A stretch of 64,000 nucleotides of DNA from Setoptus koraiensis (Eukaryota > Arthropoda), in the NCBI GenBank assembly GCA_048013815.1, contig CM106586.1, forward strand, positions 1,240,001 through 1,304,000, read 5' to 3'. Shown in pieces: positions 9,805 through 22,801 of the stretch; position 1 is the stretch's first letter, and each line of letters starts with the position of its first letter. Both the position numbers and the translations under genes were made by a program. The notes under the pieces are model-generated. The model was not told the origin of the DNA. It ran no database searches and saw only the letters and a list, made by a program, of their open reading frames with translations.

Positions 9805-11226
9805 TAATGTGTTATGAAAAGTATTGTCTCATGACAATTTACTAAATGATGAGTCGTAAACTTTTTTTACAAATATATCTGCTACTGAGATGTATAAATC
9901 TCAATCAATGATAGTAATCTTATGCAATTTTGTCTGTATGTGGTTGTCGCCGTCGTCGTTAATTTTGTCGTCTTAGTCGTCTTACTTGATGATATTAGTT
10001 GAATGGTTGTTGCGATTAATATATCGTGTATATATAGTCTCCTATTAATGGTAGTTTTGCTATTATATAATACAGCACAAATAGAATATATACATGTAAT
10101 AACAGAACAAAAAGTTATTCTCAGTCTATGTCATTTAAAGTGGAACGTCTTGATATAAATTGATTAATTAATTTTCTCGTCTAGTTCGTCTATTAACAAC
10201 TGACTATCGAGCTTGGCGTGGCGAGACATCGATCAATACACAATCTAATCTGTGCTATAAATCAAATGATGAATTCCACGATTCAAGGGTTGTGCTCGTG
10301 TTGCGCAATAGTTTTTTTTTTACGACGATTAGGTAAATTCAATTTGTTATTAAGCTAACGATTCGCTGAGTTGAAACATACCAAAAGGTAAATTGAATGT
10401 TATCTTTTCTTCCTCTTCCATGACTTCTATGTTTCAATCGCATACAATCAGGCACCCACACACCCACAACGTATTCATTATGCATAGTAATATTTCTTAA
10501 TATCCAGGCATTATGATTAGTTGCAAGTATTCTAATTGTGACTAGTTGACTACCATTAAATATGATATCATTAATAATGGTAGGAATGAGAGCAGCATAA
10601 GGATAGGGATTTATGTGTGTGAATCGTATCTAAAATGCTGACTGGATGATCATGATGATTAATGTGTGATTGTGACCAATCAAGTCCACCATCATAACGA
10701 GAAGATGATGGTTAGTTTGTTCTGTGTCTTGGAAAATTTGGCACCTATTTCAATGATGAGATCTATCTATCGCGATCTACCATCATTTTAGATTCTTGGA
10801 AAACCATAATGTTCAATGATCGTAAACAAACAGGTCATAATATCGTCAATAGTAACCTGGTGATCAATTGGCACTGATGATAATGATAGTATATTGTTGT
10901 TGGCACTGACAGTTGAACAATGGCAGTTGTTATGCAAGTTTGGGTTTGTGTGTGTTCGTCTGATTCGATCGCTCTGGTTGGTTTACGTTTTTCTACTGTG
11001 TTGGTTGGCTTGTCGGTTTAGTTTGTCAAAATTGAATTTTCTTCTATCCTCTTCGTTCTGTACGTATCTCATTTATGTCTGAGTGTGCCGTCCATCAATA
11101 GTGATCAAAAGATCAATCTAATATAGTTATATATGTTTATAATCCAGTATATTCGAATGGGAGTATCTAACAGGAACATCTAAAGATGGTTCAATGGCAA
11201 AGTGCACCTGGCGAGGATTAGTAATC
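9805..11226. other. AT-rich intergenic spacer
   Basis: About 1.4 kb with no coding similarity. It lies downstream of both the HTH gene and the SLC6 gene, so it holds their 3' flanks. I see nothing else in it. Confidence 0.5.
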
Positions 11227-13834
11227 TCAAGGATAAGTAGCGCTAGTCAAGGCCACATTGGCCGACCTATCGCCGGCCACTTCTTTGGCCGGCGATCCAG
11301 TGGGCGCCGACAAAATTTGCCATCTTTCCTTGAGTGTTCCTGGCGTCGTACAAAGAGCATAAATAGCATAAATGGGCACCATTACGATTGAGCTCAAGGC
11401 CAATGTCCAGCCCATGAGAGTTGCCCACAATGGGTACTCGTATGTGTCATTGTACCTGTTTAGTTTGATGATATTAGTTGATTGGTTGAATCAGTCGATT
11501 CAATTGTTGAACTAGTTTACACATTACAATTTATTGGCAAGGTAAGAATTGGCAAACGTAAACTCACTTGAGAGGCTTGAAATCGATCATAAACATGACG
11601 AAGATGACTCCTGTCAATGTAGGAGTAAAGTATTTCCAACACAACTTGAACCATATGAACGGCTTGTATCCAATCATTTCCTTGATGTTGCCCAAAAATT
11701 TGTCCACTCCTGTTGCACCAACACATTACGATTGGGCATAAAATAAAGAGTAGGTATCAATATCACTCTGTATCCGGCAATTCCAAGTATCAATAGTAAA
11801 CGAAAGGATAAATCAAAAGTAAGCTACTCACCATAGATCCAAGACACTGCGGCACATTCGCAGAAACACAAAAATAGTAGGCACATTCCACTGGCTGCAT
11901 AGTAATCAAACAATTGAAACACATAAATGCCGCCCCTAGTGACCATGGTCAGACCTAGTAGCCAAGAGATGAGACAGGTGATTCCGATGAACCACTCGCG
12001 ACGTTTGCCAACACGCAAATAACCAGGAAACAGGTCGACGATGGCCGTGATGAATCCCTCGACGGATACAAACTGTTTTGTTGGGTCGCGTTGGTCGCAT
12101 TTGTCGATTGGTGGAAATTGTAAGATTGTAAGACAGAATTCAATTGTGAGATACGAGTGCTAAATTATTGAATAAAGTAGAAAACAAGTGGCAACAAACA
12201 AGGTGCGCAACTAACCTGGCTGCCCACTCCCAACAAGAGAATCATGGCGAAAAAGGTGACAGCCCAGAATGGGGCCAGGGGCATTTGAGCAACTGCTTGC
12301 GGATAAACGATGAAGGCCAGACCGGGTCCCTTTTCGGCCACTTGGCTCACTTCAACGCCGCGTTGATCGGCCATGAAGCCCAGGACGGAGAATATGGCAA
12401 ATCCGGCAAATACCGATGTTGAACTATCGAGAGTGGCAACAAACACCAATTGTTTGTAAAAGTTATTGTGGAATGGATTGTAGCTTCCCAGGGCGGTGAG
12501 ACAGCCCAGAGCGAGCGCGTAAGAGAAGAATATCTGAGTTCCGGCGTCCGACCAAACGTTTATGTCGGTGATCTTAGAAAAGTCTATTGTGTCGCATGCA
12601 GTGATAGCAAATAAAATGAGAACGTTGAATAGAATTGGTGATTTTATGCTATGTCCAGATGATTGGTAGACTGACTGATTCGTGAAATTATATTAATTAG
12701 CGAAATAGATTTGAATATTTGCACCTACCTGGCTTCAGATAAAACTCTAGACCCTTCATGCAGCCGGGCAAAGTGAGACCTCGTATCAGTAGAATGGTGA
12801 GCGATATGTAGGGCAACAGGGCGATTATGTAAGCGGATTTTCCTGTTGATTTGATGCCCTTCCATATGCAAAAGAAACAGAAGATCCACATGACTAACAG
12901 ACACAGGGCCAGTTCCCATTGTAGGCCGCCCACTTCGTCTATGCCTGACGATATTCTCAGTATGCGATTTTCCCAAAATTCAACGGTTGAATCGTGGCGC
13001 CGATTGAAGGTCAGATTGATGGCTGCGCCCATTCCGCCCCCATATCCGAGAGAATTTTGATAAACTGATTTGTATGTTTCGTTTGTTCTAATCATGGCAA
13101 TACAATTTGGCGAATTCCAGGAATTTCCGCACGTCGACCAAGGCAGTGGCGACTGAAACGAGAATAGCATGTATAATAGTGCCCAAGCCAATATAACAAT
13201 ATAGTAGATATTCAATAGAAATAGCGCCACTATTGATCCAACGCCCACGCCCTTGGAAATGGGGCACACGTTCTTCCAGACGGTCAAGCCGCCCGTTTGC
13301 CAGTACTGACCAATGCCCGATTCCAGAATGAGTATAGGTATGCCCGCGGTGATCACACAAATGACATAGGGCACCATGAAGGCGCCGCCGCCGTTCTTGT
13401 AGCACAGATAGGGGAACCTAAATAATAGATAATAATATAATCAACATGGTCAGTATAATCAGTATACAGTTAGTTGTATCGAGTGCTCGGATAAGGTGGA
13501 TAAATTCAATTATTCGGTCACTCAATCATTCAATTCAGTTATATTTGGCCACTCACCGCCAGACGTTGCCCAGACCGACCGCGAAGGCGATGGACGAGAG
13601 CACAAATTCGGCCTTGTTGCGCCACTGCTCCCTCGGTCGGTACTTCTTGGTTTTGCCGCCCTGCGTGGTCACTACCTGTTGTTGTGATCGGGTGCCACCG
13701 TTGGCGGCATTGGCCTCAATTAGCGATTCGCGATTGGCTATCGAATCCGCGTCGTCTATATATCTGATTGTGTGTCCATTTGTGAATTGGCTCTCTGTTA
13801 AGGCCTTCGCTGGGGCCTTGTCCTTTTTGGCCAT
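11227..13834 (-). CDS. SLC6 sodium/chloride-dependent transporter, GABA-transporter-like (6 exons)
   Basis: Exons (minus) are 13834-13557, 13417-12729, 12583-12216, 12072-11832, 11709-11568 and 11455-11227. Splice sites are consensus and phases close to 648 aa. The start is the first in-frame ATG after an upstream stop. The protein has 12 predicted membrane spans. TM1 is [22 protein letters not shown], the Na+/substrate site. The large EL2 has a CxxxWNSPNC pair and an NLT N-glycosylation site. TM6 contains [14 protein letters not shown]8 contains [12 protein letters not shown], and [16 protein letters not shown] is TM10-like. Human SLC6A1 aligns closely by eye, including [16 protein letters not shown]. 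Such carriers clear GABA (or taurine/creatine-type substrates) using Na+ and Cl-. The exact substrate cannot be fixed. The most likely call is an arthropod GAT. Confidence 0.9.
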
Positions 13835-15818
13835 TGATTGAGCTGCTGCCAATTGGCCACCTAATTACAACCAGCCAATTGTTGTCCAGATATGAAACCT
13901 ATGTAAAACTTGTTTGTTGTCACAATTGTTGTTGCAATAGATTGTTTTGACCTAAAGGAAAGACGCCTATTGTGCATTGTTGTGGTGCACAGGCCAACAC
14001 AATTGTCCGATTGTCCGCGTAATGTTGTTATCCATAAAACGATACGATGGTTTGGTGATTGTGATATCGGGTGTAAGCGATGAACGATAACAGTGGATTG
14101 TAAAAGAGGCTAATGATAGATTGTTTGAGCGCGATCTTTTCACGATTGTTGCAGCTTCTCGCTGTCTATATATCTATCCATCTATCTAACAAAGCAAGTG
14201 ATGGCGACACAACATACACTGATTGACTAATTAGACAAACAATGAGCGTGATGCAGCTAACCGCTGGCTTTATCCGACCCAACATGCGTGCGATATGTGG
14301 CCGTTGTTGTTGCCACAATTGCAGCTTCTCCCCGTTTTATTGCAACGACGGGCGGCGTCGGTGTTTATTATCATCACGAACGAGCGACTATACGAAACGG
14401 TTGCTGTTCAGTTAATGAAAATCAGTTACGCAATGTTACGCAAAAAATACAAAATGTTGCGCAAAAGTGCGCGCCTTCATACACACAAACAAAGGCAATT
14501 CATGGCAGCAATATAAACACATTGGCGTAATCTCGTCAAGCCAGTAGTTATGTAATATATCGTTTGTTTGCGTTTGCCAGCTTTCAAAGTTGCTGCTCGT
14601 TTTATTGGTGGCTAGATGTTTTTTTGCGAGAGACAGAGCAAGTTGTTGCTGCTGCTGCTGCTATTTTTGCTGTCATATCACCTACCTGTGCCGACCTGTT
14701 GTTGTTTCTGTCACTGTTTGTTTGGTTAGCTGGTTGGTTTAAATCAACTTGAACACTTGTTCAGACTGCAGCTTAATAGCAGCAGATGCATATGATGAAT
14801 TCACTTAACTGTTTTAACTGATAAAATCTCGACGGTTGCGTTTCGCTTAAACGCGAAATCGCGAAATTGTTGTTGTTGTTGTTGTTTGTTGTGCTTGTTT
14901 GTGTTGACGCCTTCAGCTTGTGAGGATAAAAATAATTGAAAGTAGCAGTACTAGTTACCTTATTATGTTATTATGTGTACGATGTCGACTCAATATCCCT
15001 GAGTGCTTTTTCTATTTCAGTGCCAATGTGCCAAGTGTCTAGATCGAGTAGCGGCAACGTCTTAGTTGCGACTCGTCATGTTCGTTAATGTTGCCGCTCG
15101 TCATTGACGTCGTCGACGCCAGAAAATGATGCGACGCAAGCCAACGAAATGCTCGTTTAATGCGTGCTCGATGTCGCTCGCCCAGCTCACAATTTTGTCA
15201 CTTACTCATTATATCTAGCCGAAAATCTAAACTAGATCTAGCTAAATCTAGAGTGCTCTCTCTCTGCCTCTGTTATTTAGCGCTTTTACTTGTTGTTGTT
15301 GTTGCTGTTGTTGTTGCTGCTGACACGGTTGTAGTTGTTGCCATATGAGCAACAACTAGCTTGCCAATAACGCTCAACTACAAACATGGAGACACACAGA
15401 GAGAATGCAATTTTGCACATTATGTTGCATATGCAGATTTATGTATCATACACACTCAAAACTCTGAACTAAACTAAAGAAGCAAACTGTCACATTCATG
15501 CACTGCTCCCACTGCGCCATTAGGGCCTTGATGATGATGATGATCATCGTTATTTTGTCAACTCTTTCTCGCTTGCCATTGCCTGCTCGTTGTTTCCACT
15601 CCTCTTTAGTCTAGACACTAACTAACTAAATATCCGACGACACACCGGCACAGATTCCAACGACAACCACAACAGCAACAACAACAACAACGACACACAC
15701 GCACGCGCCCATAGTTGCCAGAATCAGTTGTTGCAAAATGCCAAATAGTGGCCACTCGAACATGAACAATATATAATGTATATCTGTCAGTGTGTGGCGA
15801 CACAATTATACAATTACA

Positions 15819-15840
15819 CTCTCTCTCTCTCTCTCTCTCT
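15819..15840. repeat. (CT)n microsatellite
   Basis: Uninterrupted CT dinucleotides, continuing imperfectly to about 15852. Confidence 0.9.
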
Positions 15841-15952
15841 CACTCTCTTTCTCTTTGTGCGTAATAAATTTTCATTCAGCAAACATAATTCATTCCGTTG
15901 ACAATGCAGCAATGTAGCAACAGAGCAACGGGGTATTATGGCACCATGACAA

Positions 15953-15975
15953 CCAGCCAAGTATTACTTGGCTGG
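15953..15975. repeat. Near-perfect palindrome, 11-bp arms
   Basis: Arms CCAGCCAAGTA and TACTTGGCTGG are separated by a single T. Confidence 0.9.
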
Positions 15976-17168
15976 CTGTCAGAATAACTGTTAATCCGCG
16001 AAGCCAGCCAACTGACTGATGTGCAATAATTATTTATTCGCCATGAGTGAAGCCAATCCAAAGCAAAATACTACTGTTGGCTCGACGAGTCAGCCATTAA
16101 GCGTAATTGATTGCACGGGATTCACATTGAAAGCTTTTCATCAATTGAACAACAACAACAACTAGTCAACTGTATATTTCAAATGAGCGTCATAAGCAAT
16201 TTCGAATTCACCGCAATCAAGCCACAACTACAGCCAAAACTAATGATTGATCGCATCAATCATGTCATCTCGATGATACGTCCTAATTGTATAATAATAT
16301 ATTGCGCTTGTTGTTATCTAATTGTTGCCAGCTTGCTTAAAACAGACGAGTCACTTAATGGCCACCAACACCGACTCGAATGATTTTATACAAACATATG
16401 GTCACAAATAGAGAGCAACATATTTTGTCTATAGGCTGACTCGTGAGAGCAACAACTGAAACAAATGGCCATAGCTAACCGACTCAACTGGGTCAGACTC
16501 AATTGGGTTTATTAATTAAAATTAGCAAACATTGTCATTGCTCGGTCCAACCACAAAATCGCAACCACTTATACCTTGCACGAGCGCACACTCAGACGTA
16601 CACTTCGCGTCATGATACAAATAATATAGAGATTCAATATGCAAAGACAGAGTCGTGATCGCAATCTTAAATTGCAATTATTATGTGTGTGATGAGAATG
16701 ACAAACAACACGAGCTGGCCTATGGGGTCACAGAGCATCTCTTTATTTGCAGTTTGGCCCATCGCTGGCTGAAAGTATCGAGAAGCCATAGTTTCGATTG
16801 AGCATTCTGTTTAGAAAAGATATCTCTCGAAGCGAGCGGGGTCCCGCGACAAACAGCTCAAGCTCATGTCAGGTGACTTTTGTCCACGAACAGACTGGCA
16901 GAAAATCGGCAAACATTGGAGCGAAAGTTCCAAATTTAGCTTCCAGATACGTAATCGTCATATGATTACAGTTGGGTTGCTTTCACACCGTGGATTTCAA
17001 CACTTTTTTTCTGGAAAAATAGATGTTTGGATGGCTTAAAAAGACTCAAAAGCGTTTTTTTTCAAGTTCGAGTTGCAGGTATTTTCTGCGTGACTATGAT
17101 CTAAAAATTGCAATTTCTATAAATAATAATCTCGCTGTTCAACGAACAAGTTTCGCTTAGACTGAGGG

Positions 17169-17177
17169 TATATAAAG
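17169..17177 (+). promoter_or_regulatory. TATA box of the small secreted-protein gene
   Basis: TATATAAAG preceded by GAGGG and followed by GGG. It lies about 30 bp before a CATTC/initiator-like stretch at about 17200 and 135 bp before the ATG at 17304. The spacing and strong consensus make it a convincing core promoter, suggesting high or tissue-specific expression. Confidence 0.7.
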
Positions 17178-17303
17178 GGGCATCAATCGAGAGGAAATTT
17201 TCATTCTTACAACAACCAAAAGTTGCTACCAAAACTGAGAGAAAATCAATCAATTATTTCACTCAATTCATCCAAAATCGAAAAATAAATAAAAAATATC
17301 ACA

Positions 17304-17726
17304 ATGTCAGTCAAAATCATAGTCCTACTGAGTGTGGTTGCCACCCTCGCAACAATGACCCTCGCCGGCCCGATCGAAAGCCATCTTCATGAGAATACAA
17401 AGGAGGCTTTCCAAAATGGCCTCGCGAAATTCGGGGGCGTTAAAAGCGCAGCAAAAAAGGAAGCCAAAGTTGCGCCAGTCGTGCCAGATGACAAATACAA
17501 AGGTGTCCTACCTTTCTCCCAGTACACCGAGAAGCAAGGAGTTTCCGTATCCGGTGGTAAGCCAACGCTGAACGAACAGCATCGCGAACACCACTATACC
17601 CCATTGGCGCCCACAAAGGTTCCTCTTGAGCACAAATCGGCCAAGGACAGACACGCACCCCAGCCTGCGCTCCAGCACACCACTGACAAACAACAAATTT
17701 CTGCAAACATCCATTCGTCAATTTGA
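17304..17726 (+). CDS. Small secreted His/Lys-rich protein, unrecognised
   Basis: 140 aa, intronless, with a clean ATG in an A-rich context. Residues 1-21 (MSVKIIVLLSVVATLATMTLA) form a classic signal peptide, with probable cleavage before GPIESHLH. The mature part is about 119 aa. It is hydrophilic, rich in Lys, His, Pro and Gln, and has no cysteine and no obvious domain. It contains KSAAKKEAKVAPVVPDDKYK and EQHREHHYTPLAPTKVPLEH. The coding part is clearly more GC-rich than its flanks. It could be a cuticular/secretory-gland protein or a peptide precursor, but there is no clear dibasic-plus-amidation signal. The function is not known. Confidence 0.7.
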   Translation: MSVKIIVLLSVVATLATMTLAGPIESHLHENTKEAFQNGLAKFGGVKSAAKKEAKVAPVVPDDKYKGVLPFSQYTEKQGVSVSGGKPTLNEQHREHHYTPLAPTKVPLEHKSAKDRHAPQPALQHTTDKQQISANIHSSI

Positions 17727-17803
17727 GAAGCATAATTTTCAAAACACACACATGCATTCATACAAAATGCATAATCGATTCGACAAACATATACATAATA
17801 CAT

Positions 17804-17804
17804 A

Positions 17805-17837
<33 letters not shown>
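17804..17837. repeat. (AC)n microsatellite
   Basis: AC dinucleotide run followed by a short (TA)n tract, in the 3' flank of the secreted-protein gene. Confidence 0.95.
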
Positions 17838-17839
<2 letters not shown>

Positions 17840-18011
17840 ATATATATATCCCAGCTTATATCTGCTGTAATTAATTATAATTAACGTTAATATTAAAAAA
17901 CAATTGATCAATTAATTAGAGTCAGTCTTGTTTATACAGGTCGCAATACTGTTCGTTGCATTGTTGTTGCTGCTCCAAATGACCCGGTTGATAATTGCTG
18001 TAACTATGATA

Positions 18012-19991
18012 TCATAGCCAGTAATTTGTTGTAACTATAGTGGTGATACTATTCTCGTCCAATCTCACAGGAATCTTAAATCTCTTGTCAACATTAATTG
18101 TTAGCTCTATTGGTTTCATGTGATTGTTCAAAACAATTATCACCAGATGATTAGAGGGTGTAAGTGCGCCCAGCGTCAGTATAAAATCATCGTACAACTG
18201 GCTGTATTCCCCTTGACCACTCAATGCGGTACCGATGATCCTCGAGCCTCTAGGCAGAAATTTGCTGACGTGGCCCATGATATAGAAGCCAGGATTTTTG
18301 TAATATTCTTGCGCTGTTGTGTTGACAATAACCAGAGAGTCAACTGAAAAACGAACAAAAACAAACAACGTTAGTTATAAATAGCAAACGAAAATGAAAG
18401 AGTTACGTCATTGATGACATTTTGTTGCTGGAAAACTCTTCCACAATCTAGAAAGAGAAAACTTTCTAGTTGTGCGACTCACCATGATTTTTCGCCCAAT
18501 TTGGACCACCTTTGGTGTCGAGAGCCAGATTCCAGTCTATCCAACCGTTGACGTGAAATTTCAGATCTTTTATAATGTCCAACGCATAGGTAACTCCACG
18601 CCGCCAACTGCCAAGTTCTACAGGTAAACCTCGGATTGGCAGATAACCCTCAGAAGCTTCAGTGGACAAGATGAACTTGTCTGGGTAGCGCCGTTTTATG
18701 GTTGTCAGTACATGATGAGGAACTGCATAGTTATAATACCAATGAATTGCAATTCCAGTTGTATACTTGTACACTTCTTTGTCTGCCAACACTATCTTTA
18801 GATAGTGCTCGGCTAATATAAGATTATCGTCTAAAATCATAAGTTCTAACTTGTCGTTTTTGTTTTTGGCTGTTGAAACGCTGAGATTTTTCTCGTCTAA
18901 CAGAGGGCCCAGATCAAACTTTATAAAGTCTCTATGATCCTCTGGTCTCATAATCATTGAATTGAAATTCACCGATGGATTCAATGGGTGTATTGGCTCA
19001 TTTTGAACGGTTATACCCCACAATGTAACATTGCGCTTCTTATATTCCTCATAGGATTTGAGCATGTAATTTGCGTATGCCTTGTAATATGGGCCACCTG
19101 GTTTACCTTTCAATGTACCCTTGACTAAATTATCGTTTGTTTTCATCCATCTTGGTGCCGTCCATGCACTTCCGATAACTCGTACATCTTTGGGATAGGC
19201 CTCTTCGTTGGCCACTTTGATCAACGGTATCTTTAGGTGTTCATCTTCATAGGCCAACTCAAAATGTTTCAAGTCGAAGTCTTCTTCAATATCGTCAGCG
19301 TAAGTGTAGGGTCGGACGGAAAAATCGGCACCACCCAACGGCACTCTTATAAAATTGTACTCCAATCCTGTTGCACTGTTGAAATAATCCTCCATTAGAG
19401 ATCTGTTCAGTGGATATTTTAAACTTTGAATATTGAACGAAGCAGAGTCACTCAGCGCACCACCAAAACCGAAAATCTCTTGATATTTATCGCTCGTGTC
19501 GACATTGAGATCTATTTGTTTGTAGTCACGTTCATTGAGAATGGGTCGCTCGTCGAACTGTCGTTTACCATCGCTTGTGAACGTTTTGTGAAATCTCAAT
19601 CCGGCCATGGTAGTCCTCACCACCAGCACATCGTTTCGAAGAGGCCAGTTGAATTGCAATTTGTCGCAATAGTCGACATTACAAACACAAGCCAAATTGT
19701 CTACATCGTTGTCCTGGCCAAATTTTCTCAAGTTGCATGCTGTGGATAGAGAAAATAGAGAAAATGAAATATTGAATACCAATGATTTGATGAGTTGAGA
19801 GACAAATATCAGCTCTAACTCAGTTTGTACTCACTTGTATCGTCTTTGTTTGCGTCACCTTTTACTTCCGTTGCAATAGCGACAATGCCAATAATTACCC
19901 ATATCAATGAGGCCAGTCTGAAAATATTGTCGGCTCCATTGAATCTATTGGATCGGTCGACTAGAATCAACGCTCCTGAAAAGTGACACAT
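18012..19991 (-). CDS. GBA: Lysosomal glucosylceramidase (GH30), 3 exons
   Basis: Exons are 19991-19835, 19739-18483 and 18343-18012. Introns are 95 and 139 bp, phases close, 581 aa. The enzyme cleaves glucosylceramide to glucose and ceramide in the lysosome. The only in-frame ATG before the conserved part is at 19991, just after an upstream stop. The conserved body starts with a Cys-rich CVCNVDYCD motif. It continues through FGFGGALSDSA, FIRVPLGGADFS and SAWTAPRWMKTN to QNEP, whose Glu is the acid/base (human E235). STEASEG carries the nucleophile Glu (human E340). GWIDWNLALDTKGGPNW follows, and the C-terminal beta domain ends TTNYWL. A hydrophobic stretch (LASLIWVIIGIVAIA) sits about 26 residues in, so the signal peptide is preceded by a longer than usual n-region. 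Human pre-GBA is 536 aa. Confidence 0.93.
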
Positions 19992-21124
19992 TTCCTGACT
20001 GGGAGAACTGAAAACTGGTGAATACGCTAAATTTTGCAAATTATATCGTTTTTCCAATGTTCATAACATTGAAATGTAATCATCAGATTAGAATGGAGAA
20101 CAATAATGAAACAAGAAAACAGTTTGCAACATTCAGTTATTCCATTGGATGACTCTCCGTTGCGATAAGCAATTGAATGAGTGGAATTATATTTGCTGAT
20201 AACTTTAGCTACTTGTATGACATAGTGACAGTATCAAGATCAAAACGTTTGATCTGTAATGCTTTACGCGCCAATCGAGACACGATCGGTGATACCATTG
20301 TCTTCAAATGAATAATTCAAGGCCAAGTTGTCATAACTGCTGTCGGTTTCCTAGTGACGACAACGACGGCGAAGACTACTAATCAAAGATTGTCTGGAGA
20401 TAATTAAAAATCGAGCGCCAACTCAATCATAAGACTCGCAAAGATTGTCCGGATAATACGTGATATAATACGCAAACAAGCTGACGGAGTCTTCAGGTTG
20501 TAATTTGACTATTTATTTGTTTCTCTTAATTGTTTGAAACAGATACTCGTTTATCGCCAAGTTTATTTCTGCCATTTTCCATTGTTCGAAGTTGATCATT
20601 GTCTGACCAGTTCAATATTTCATTTGAGGTTCTTCATTCCTCGTTCTATGAATACAGAGTAAAACACATGGAAATAAACCGGAGTCACTAAGTGTTTGTT
20701 GAATTTATTTGCTGATGATGCTGCTGCGACATTTGTGGGCAATCATCGCCTTTACTAATGATATGATTTTACAAGTACCAGTCACAATTGATTGCAATGA
20801 AAACAAATATTCCCAGACAAAATGGTAATTAGCTAAATGCTACTAATTATATAGTTGCAAGCAAGTCACTCCACAGGGGTTGAATTGTCTTAATTTTATT
20901 TATTTTTCGACGGAAATGTCCGGAGTTTGCAACGCCTTATGATCCAGCAACTATGAAACGGCCTTTTCTCGTCCGAGAACGTTAATAAGAACTCTTTTTG
21001 ATATGTTATAACAATGCGAACTACAACTCTAGAACATATATAGAGATTCATAGAGTCACAAAAAGAAGTAAGTATAAGATACGAGAAAGACGAAACACAA
21101 TTCTAAAAGAAAATTTTCTCATTT
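19992..21124. other. Spacer between GBA and BAG gene
   Basis: Noncoding, about 1.1 kb. It contains the GBA 5' flank (right of 19991) and the 3' flank of the BAG gene. No further feature recognised. Confidence 0.5.
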
Positions 21125-22603
21125 CTATTTATTTGCTAGATTTACATTGAGTGGCTGCCCATCTACGTTGGGTTCATTAGACTCCGTCTTCAAATGTGCT
21201 CGCTCATTCTCAATAACTGTCGTGTCTTTGACAGAGTCATCAATATCTACTGTCATATTTTCAGATACATCATTGGTAGGATTGGGTTCCTCGCCAGCTT
21301 CCTTCCCCTCTATCCTCATTTCTACAGTTGTAGCAGCCTGGTCATGAATGTCTGCCGGTTCTTCACTGAGTTTATCTATGTTTTTCCTCGATTCGCAAGA
21401 GCCATCAGCAGTCATTAGCTCTTCGCCAGAGTCTTTGTGTATGTGTGAATCATTGGTGAGATTGAGTTCTTTGTCAGGCTTGTTTTCGTCTGTATTCATT
21501 TCAACATTTGTGCCGGCTTGATCATCAAGGGTGGTTGGTTCTCCGCTAGATTCATTCATGTCTGTTTGTTCCTCATTTGATTCCATTTTCATTTCTCCAG
21601 GTGTATCGTTGGAGTTGGTTGGTTCTTGAGATTCACCAAGTTCAGTTTTCATATCTACATCACTAGCGGTAGCTTCTTCAGTGGGGCTGTTTGCTGACAA
21701 TTGTGTTTCGTTAGATTCACTAGACTGACTAGACTGACTCTCTTTCTCGTTTGTTTTACATATCTTGTTTTCCAATAAGTTAACTGCTTTGTTGATTGTA
21801 TTTACGACTGACTTTCTAGCTTTGCGAACATCTTCTCTACCTTGAACTTCTATTGCGTCCAACTTAATGAGGCAGCGGGTCAACATCTCATCTAAAAATC
21901 TGTATTGCTTGTCTTGGGCAGTTCCAGTGAAGTTATCAACTTGACAACTGAGCTCGTTGGCTTCTTTCTGTATTTGTTCAATTTGTTCAAAAATATCTGG
22001 TTCAATTTGCTTCTTGGTGGATACATTGTCGTCGCTCAACGTTTGATTTACTTTTTCTTCTCTAGTTTCTTGAGGTCGGTGCTCGCGATTATGAGTGTGG
22101 GACCTATTGGAGCGCCTAGGAGTGGATTGAGTGTTGTCAGTGTTGCTATCAACTCTCATGATGGGTATTTCTCTGTAGACTCCCTTTTTGTCATCGTCAA
22201 CATGTTGCAATTTTTGAGGAGGATATTTCAAGTGTTCGCTTGTCGTATCCTTAGGGGTGCATCGTTTATGTTGTGAAGATTCCCTCTGGATTGGAATGTT
22301 GATATTGCGCGGATGATCGTAAATTTCCGTGTCATCCCTGGTCGGCTGCATCCATGAATTGATTCTATTGGTTGGCCTTGTTTGGTTCATTTGCTGTTGT
22401 TTCATTCTTTGACTGTTGATGTAATCATCGTAGAATTGATCATCATTGTCATCGTACCAAGAGTAGGGCATTGAGTAAGCCGGTGATGAATAATATGCTG
22501 GCCTCTGGTGAGACGAGAAGTAATCAAACGGCGATATTGCAGGTCGATCAAGTGATGAGTAATAACGGGGCGAGTTGTTACCCCAGAAATCGTAGCCGTA
22601 CAT
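21125..22603 (-). CDS. BAG-domain Hsp70 co-chaperone, BAG3/starvin-like
   Basis: Intronless, 492 aa from the first in-frame ATG (22603). BAG proteins are nucleotide-exchange factors of Hsc70/Hsp70. BAG3-type members link Hsp70 to small heat-shock proteins in chaperone-assisted autophagy. A Tyr/Ser-rich N-terminus (1-60) is followed by two Ile-Pro-Ile motifs, NIPIQ (about 102-106) and EIPIM (about 145-149). These are like the paired IPV/IPI motifs through which BAG3 binds small HSPs. The BAG domain lies at about 205-280 (VDNFTG..DKQYRFLDEMLTRCLIKLDAIEVQGREDVRKARK), matching human BAG3 in key residues. A very acidic tail of about 200 residues made of degenerate repeats (GEEP/TxxD, MxxE) follows. 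There is no WW domain. The promoter carries heat-shock elements. Confidence 0.85.
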   Translation of the reverse strand: MYGYDFWGNNSPRYYSSLDRPAISPFDYFSSHQRPAYYSSPAYSMPYSWYDDNDDQFYDDYINSQRMKQQQMNQTRPTNRINSWMQPTRDDTEIYDHPRNINIPIQRESSQHKRCTPKDTTSEHLKYPPQKLQHVDDDKKGVYREIPIMRVDSNTDNTQSTPRRSNRSHTHNREHRPQETREEKVNQTLSDDNVSTKKQIEPDIFEQIEQIQKEANELSCQVDNFTGTAQDKQYRFLDEMLTRCLIKLDAIEVQGREDVRKARKSVVNTINKAVNLLENKICKTNEKESQSSQSSESNETQLSANSPTEEATASDVDMKTELGESQEPTNSNDTPGEMKMESNEEQTDMNESSGEPTTLDDQAGTNVEMNTDENKPDKELNLTNDSHIHKDSGEELMTADGSCESRKNIDKLSEEPADIHDQAATTVEMRIEGKEAGEEPNPTNDVSENMTVDIDDSVKDTTVIENERAHLKTESNEPNVDGQPLNVNLANK

Positions 22604-22801
22604 GATTGTTGGCTTGTTGATGTTGTTTGATTGGCTCAAGTATGTGTATATTTGCAGGATTAGTTGATGACTGACTCGTTGTATTGTTGTTAAGACGATT
22701 GTAGATTAATAAAATTTTTCAGAATTTCTTAGCATATATTGCGAGGTGTTTACGTTTGAATGTGCGTTTTTAGTCTGTTACTCTGTGTGAATGTGCCGCA
22801 C

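Larger units (their letters stand above)
13835..17168. other. Long noncoding spacer with simple repeats
   Basis: About 3.3 kb with no gene recognised. It contains TTG/CAA triplet runs (about 14868-14890, 15290-15325, 15665-15690), a CT run at 15819-15840 and a near-palindrome at 15953-15975. The right part should hold upstream control sequence for the secreted-protein gene at 17304, the left part the SLC6 promoter. Confidence 0.5.
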
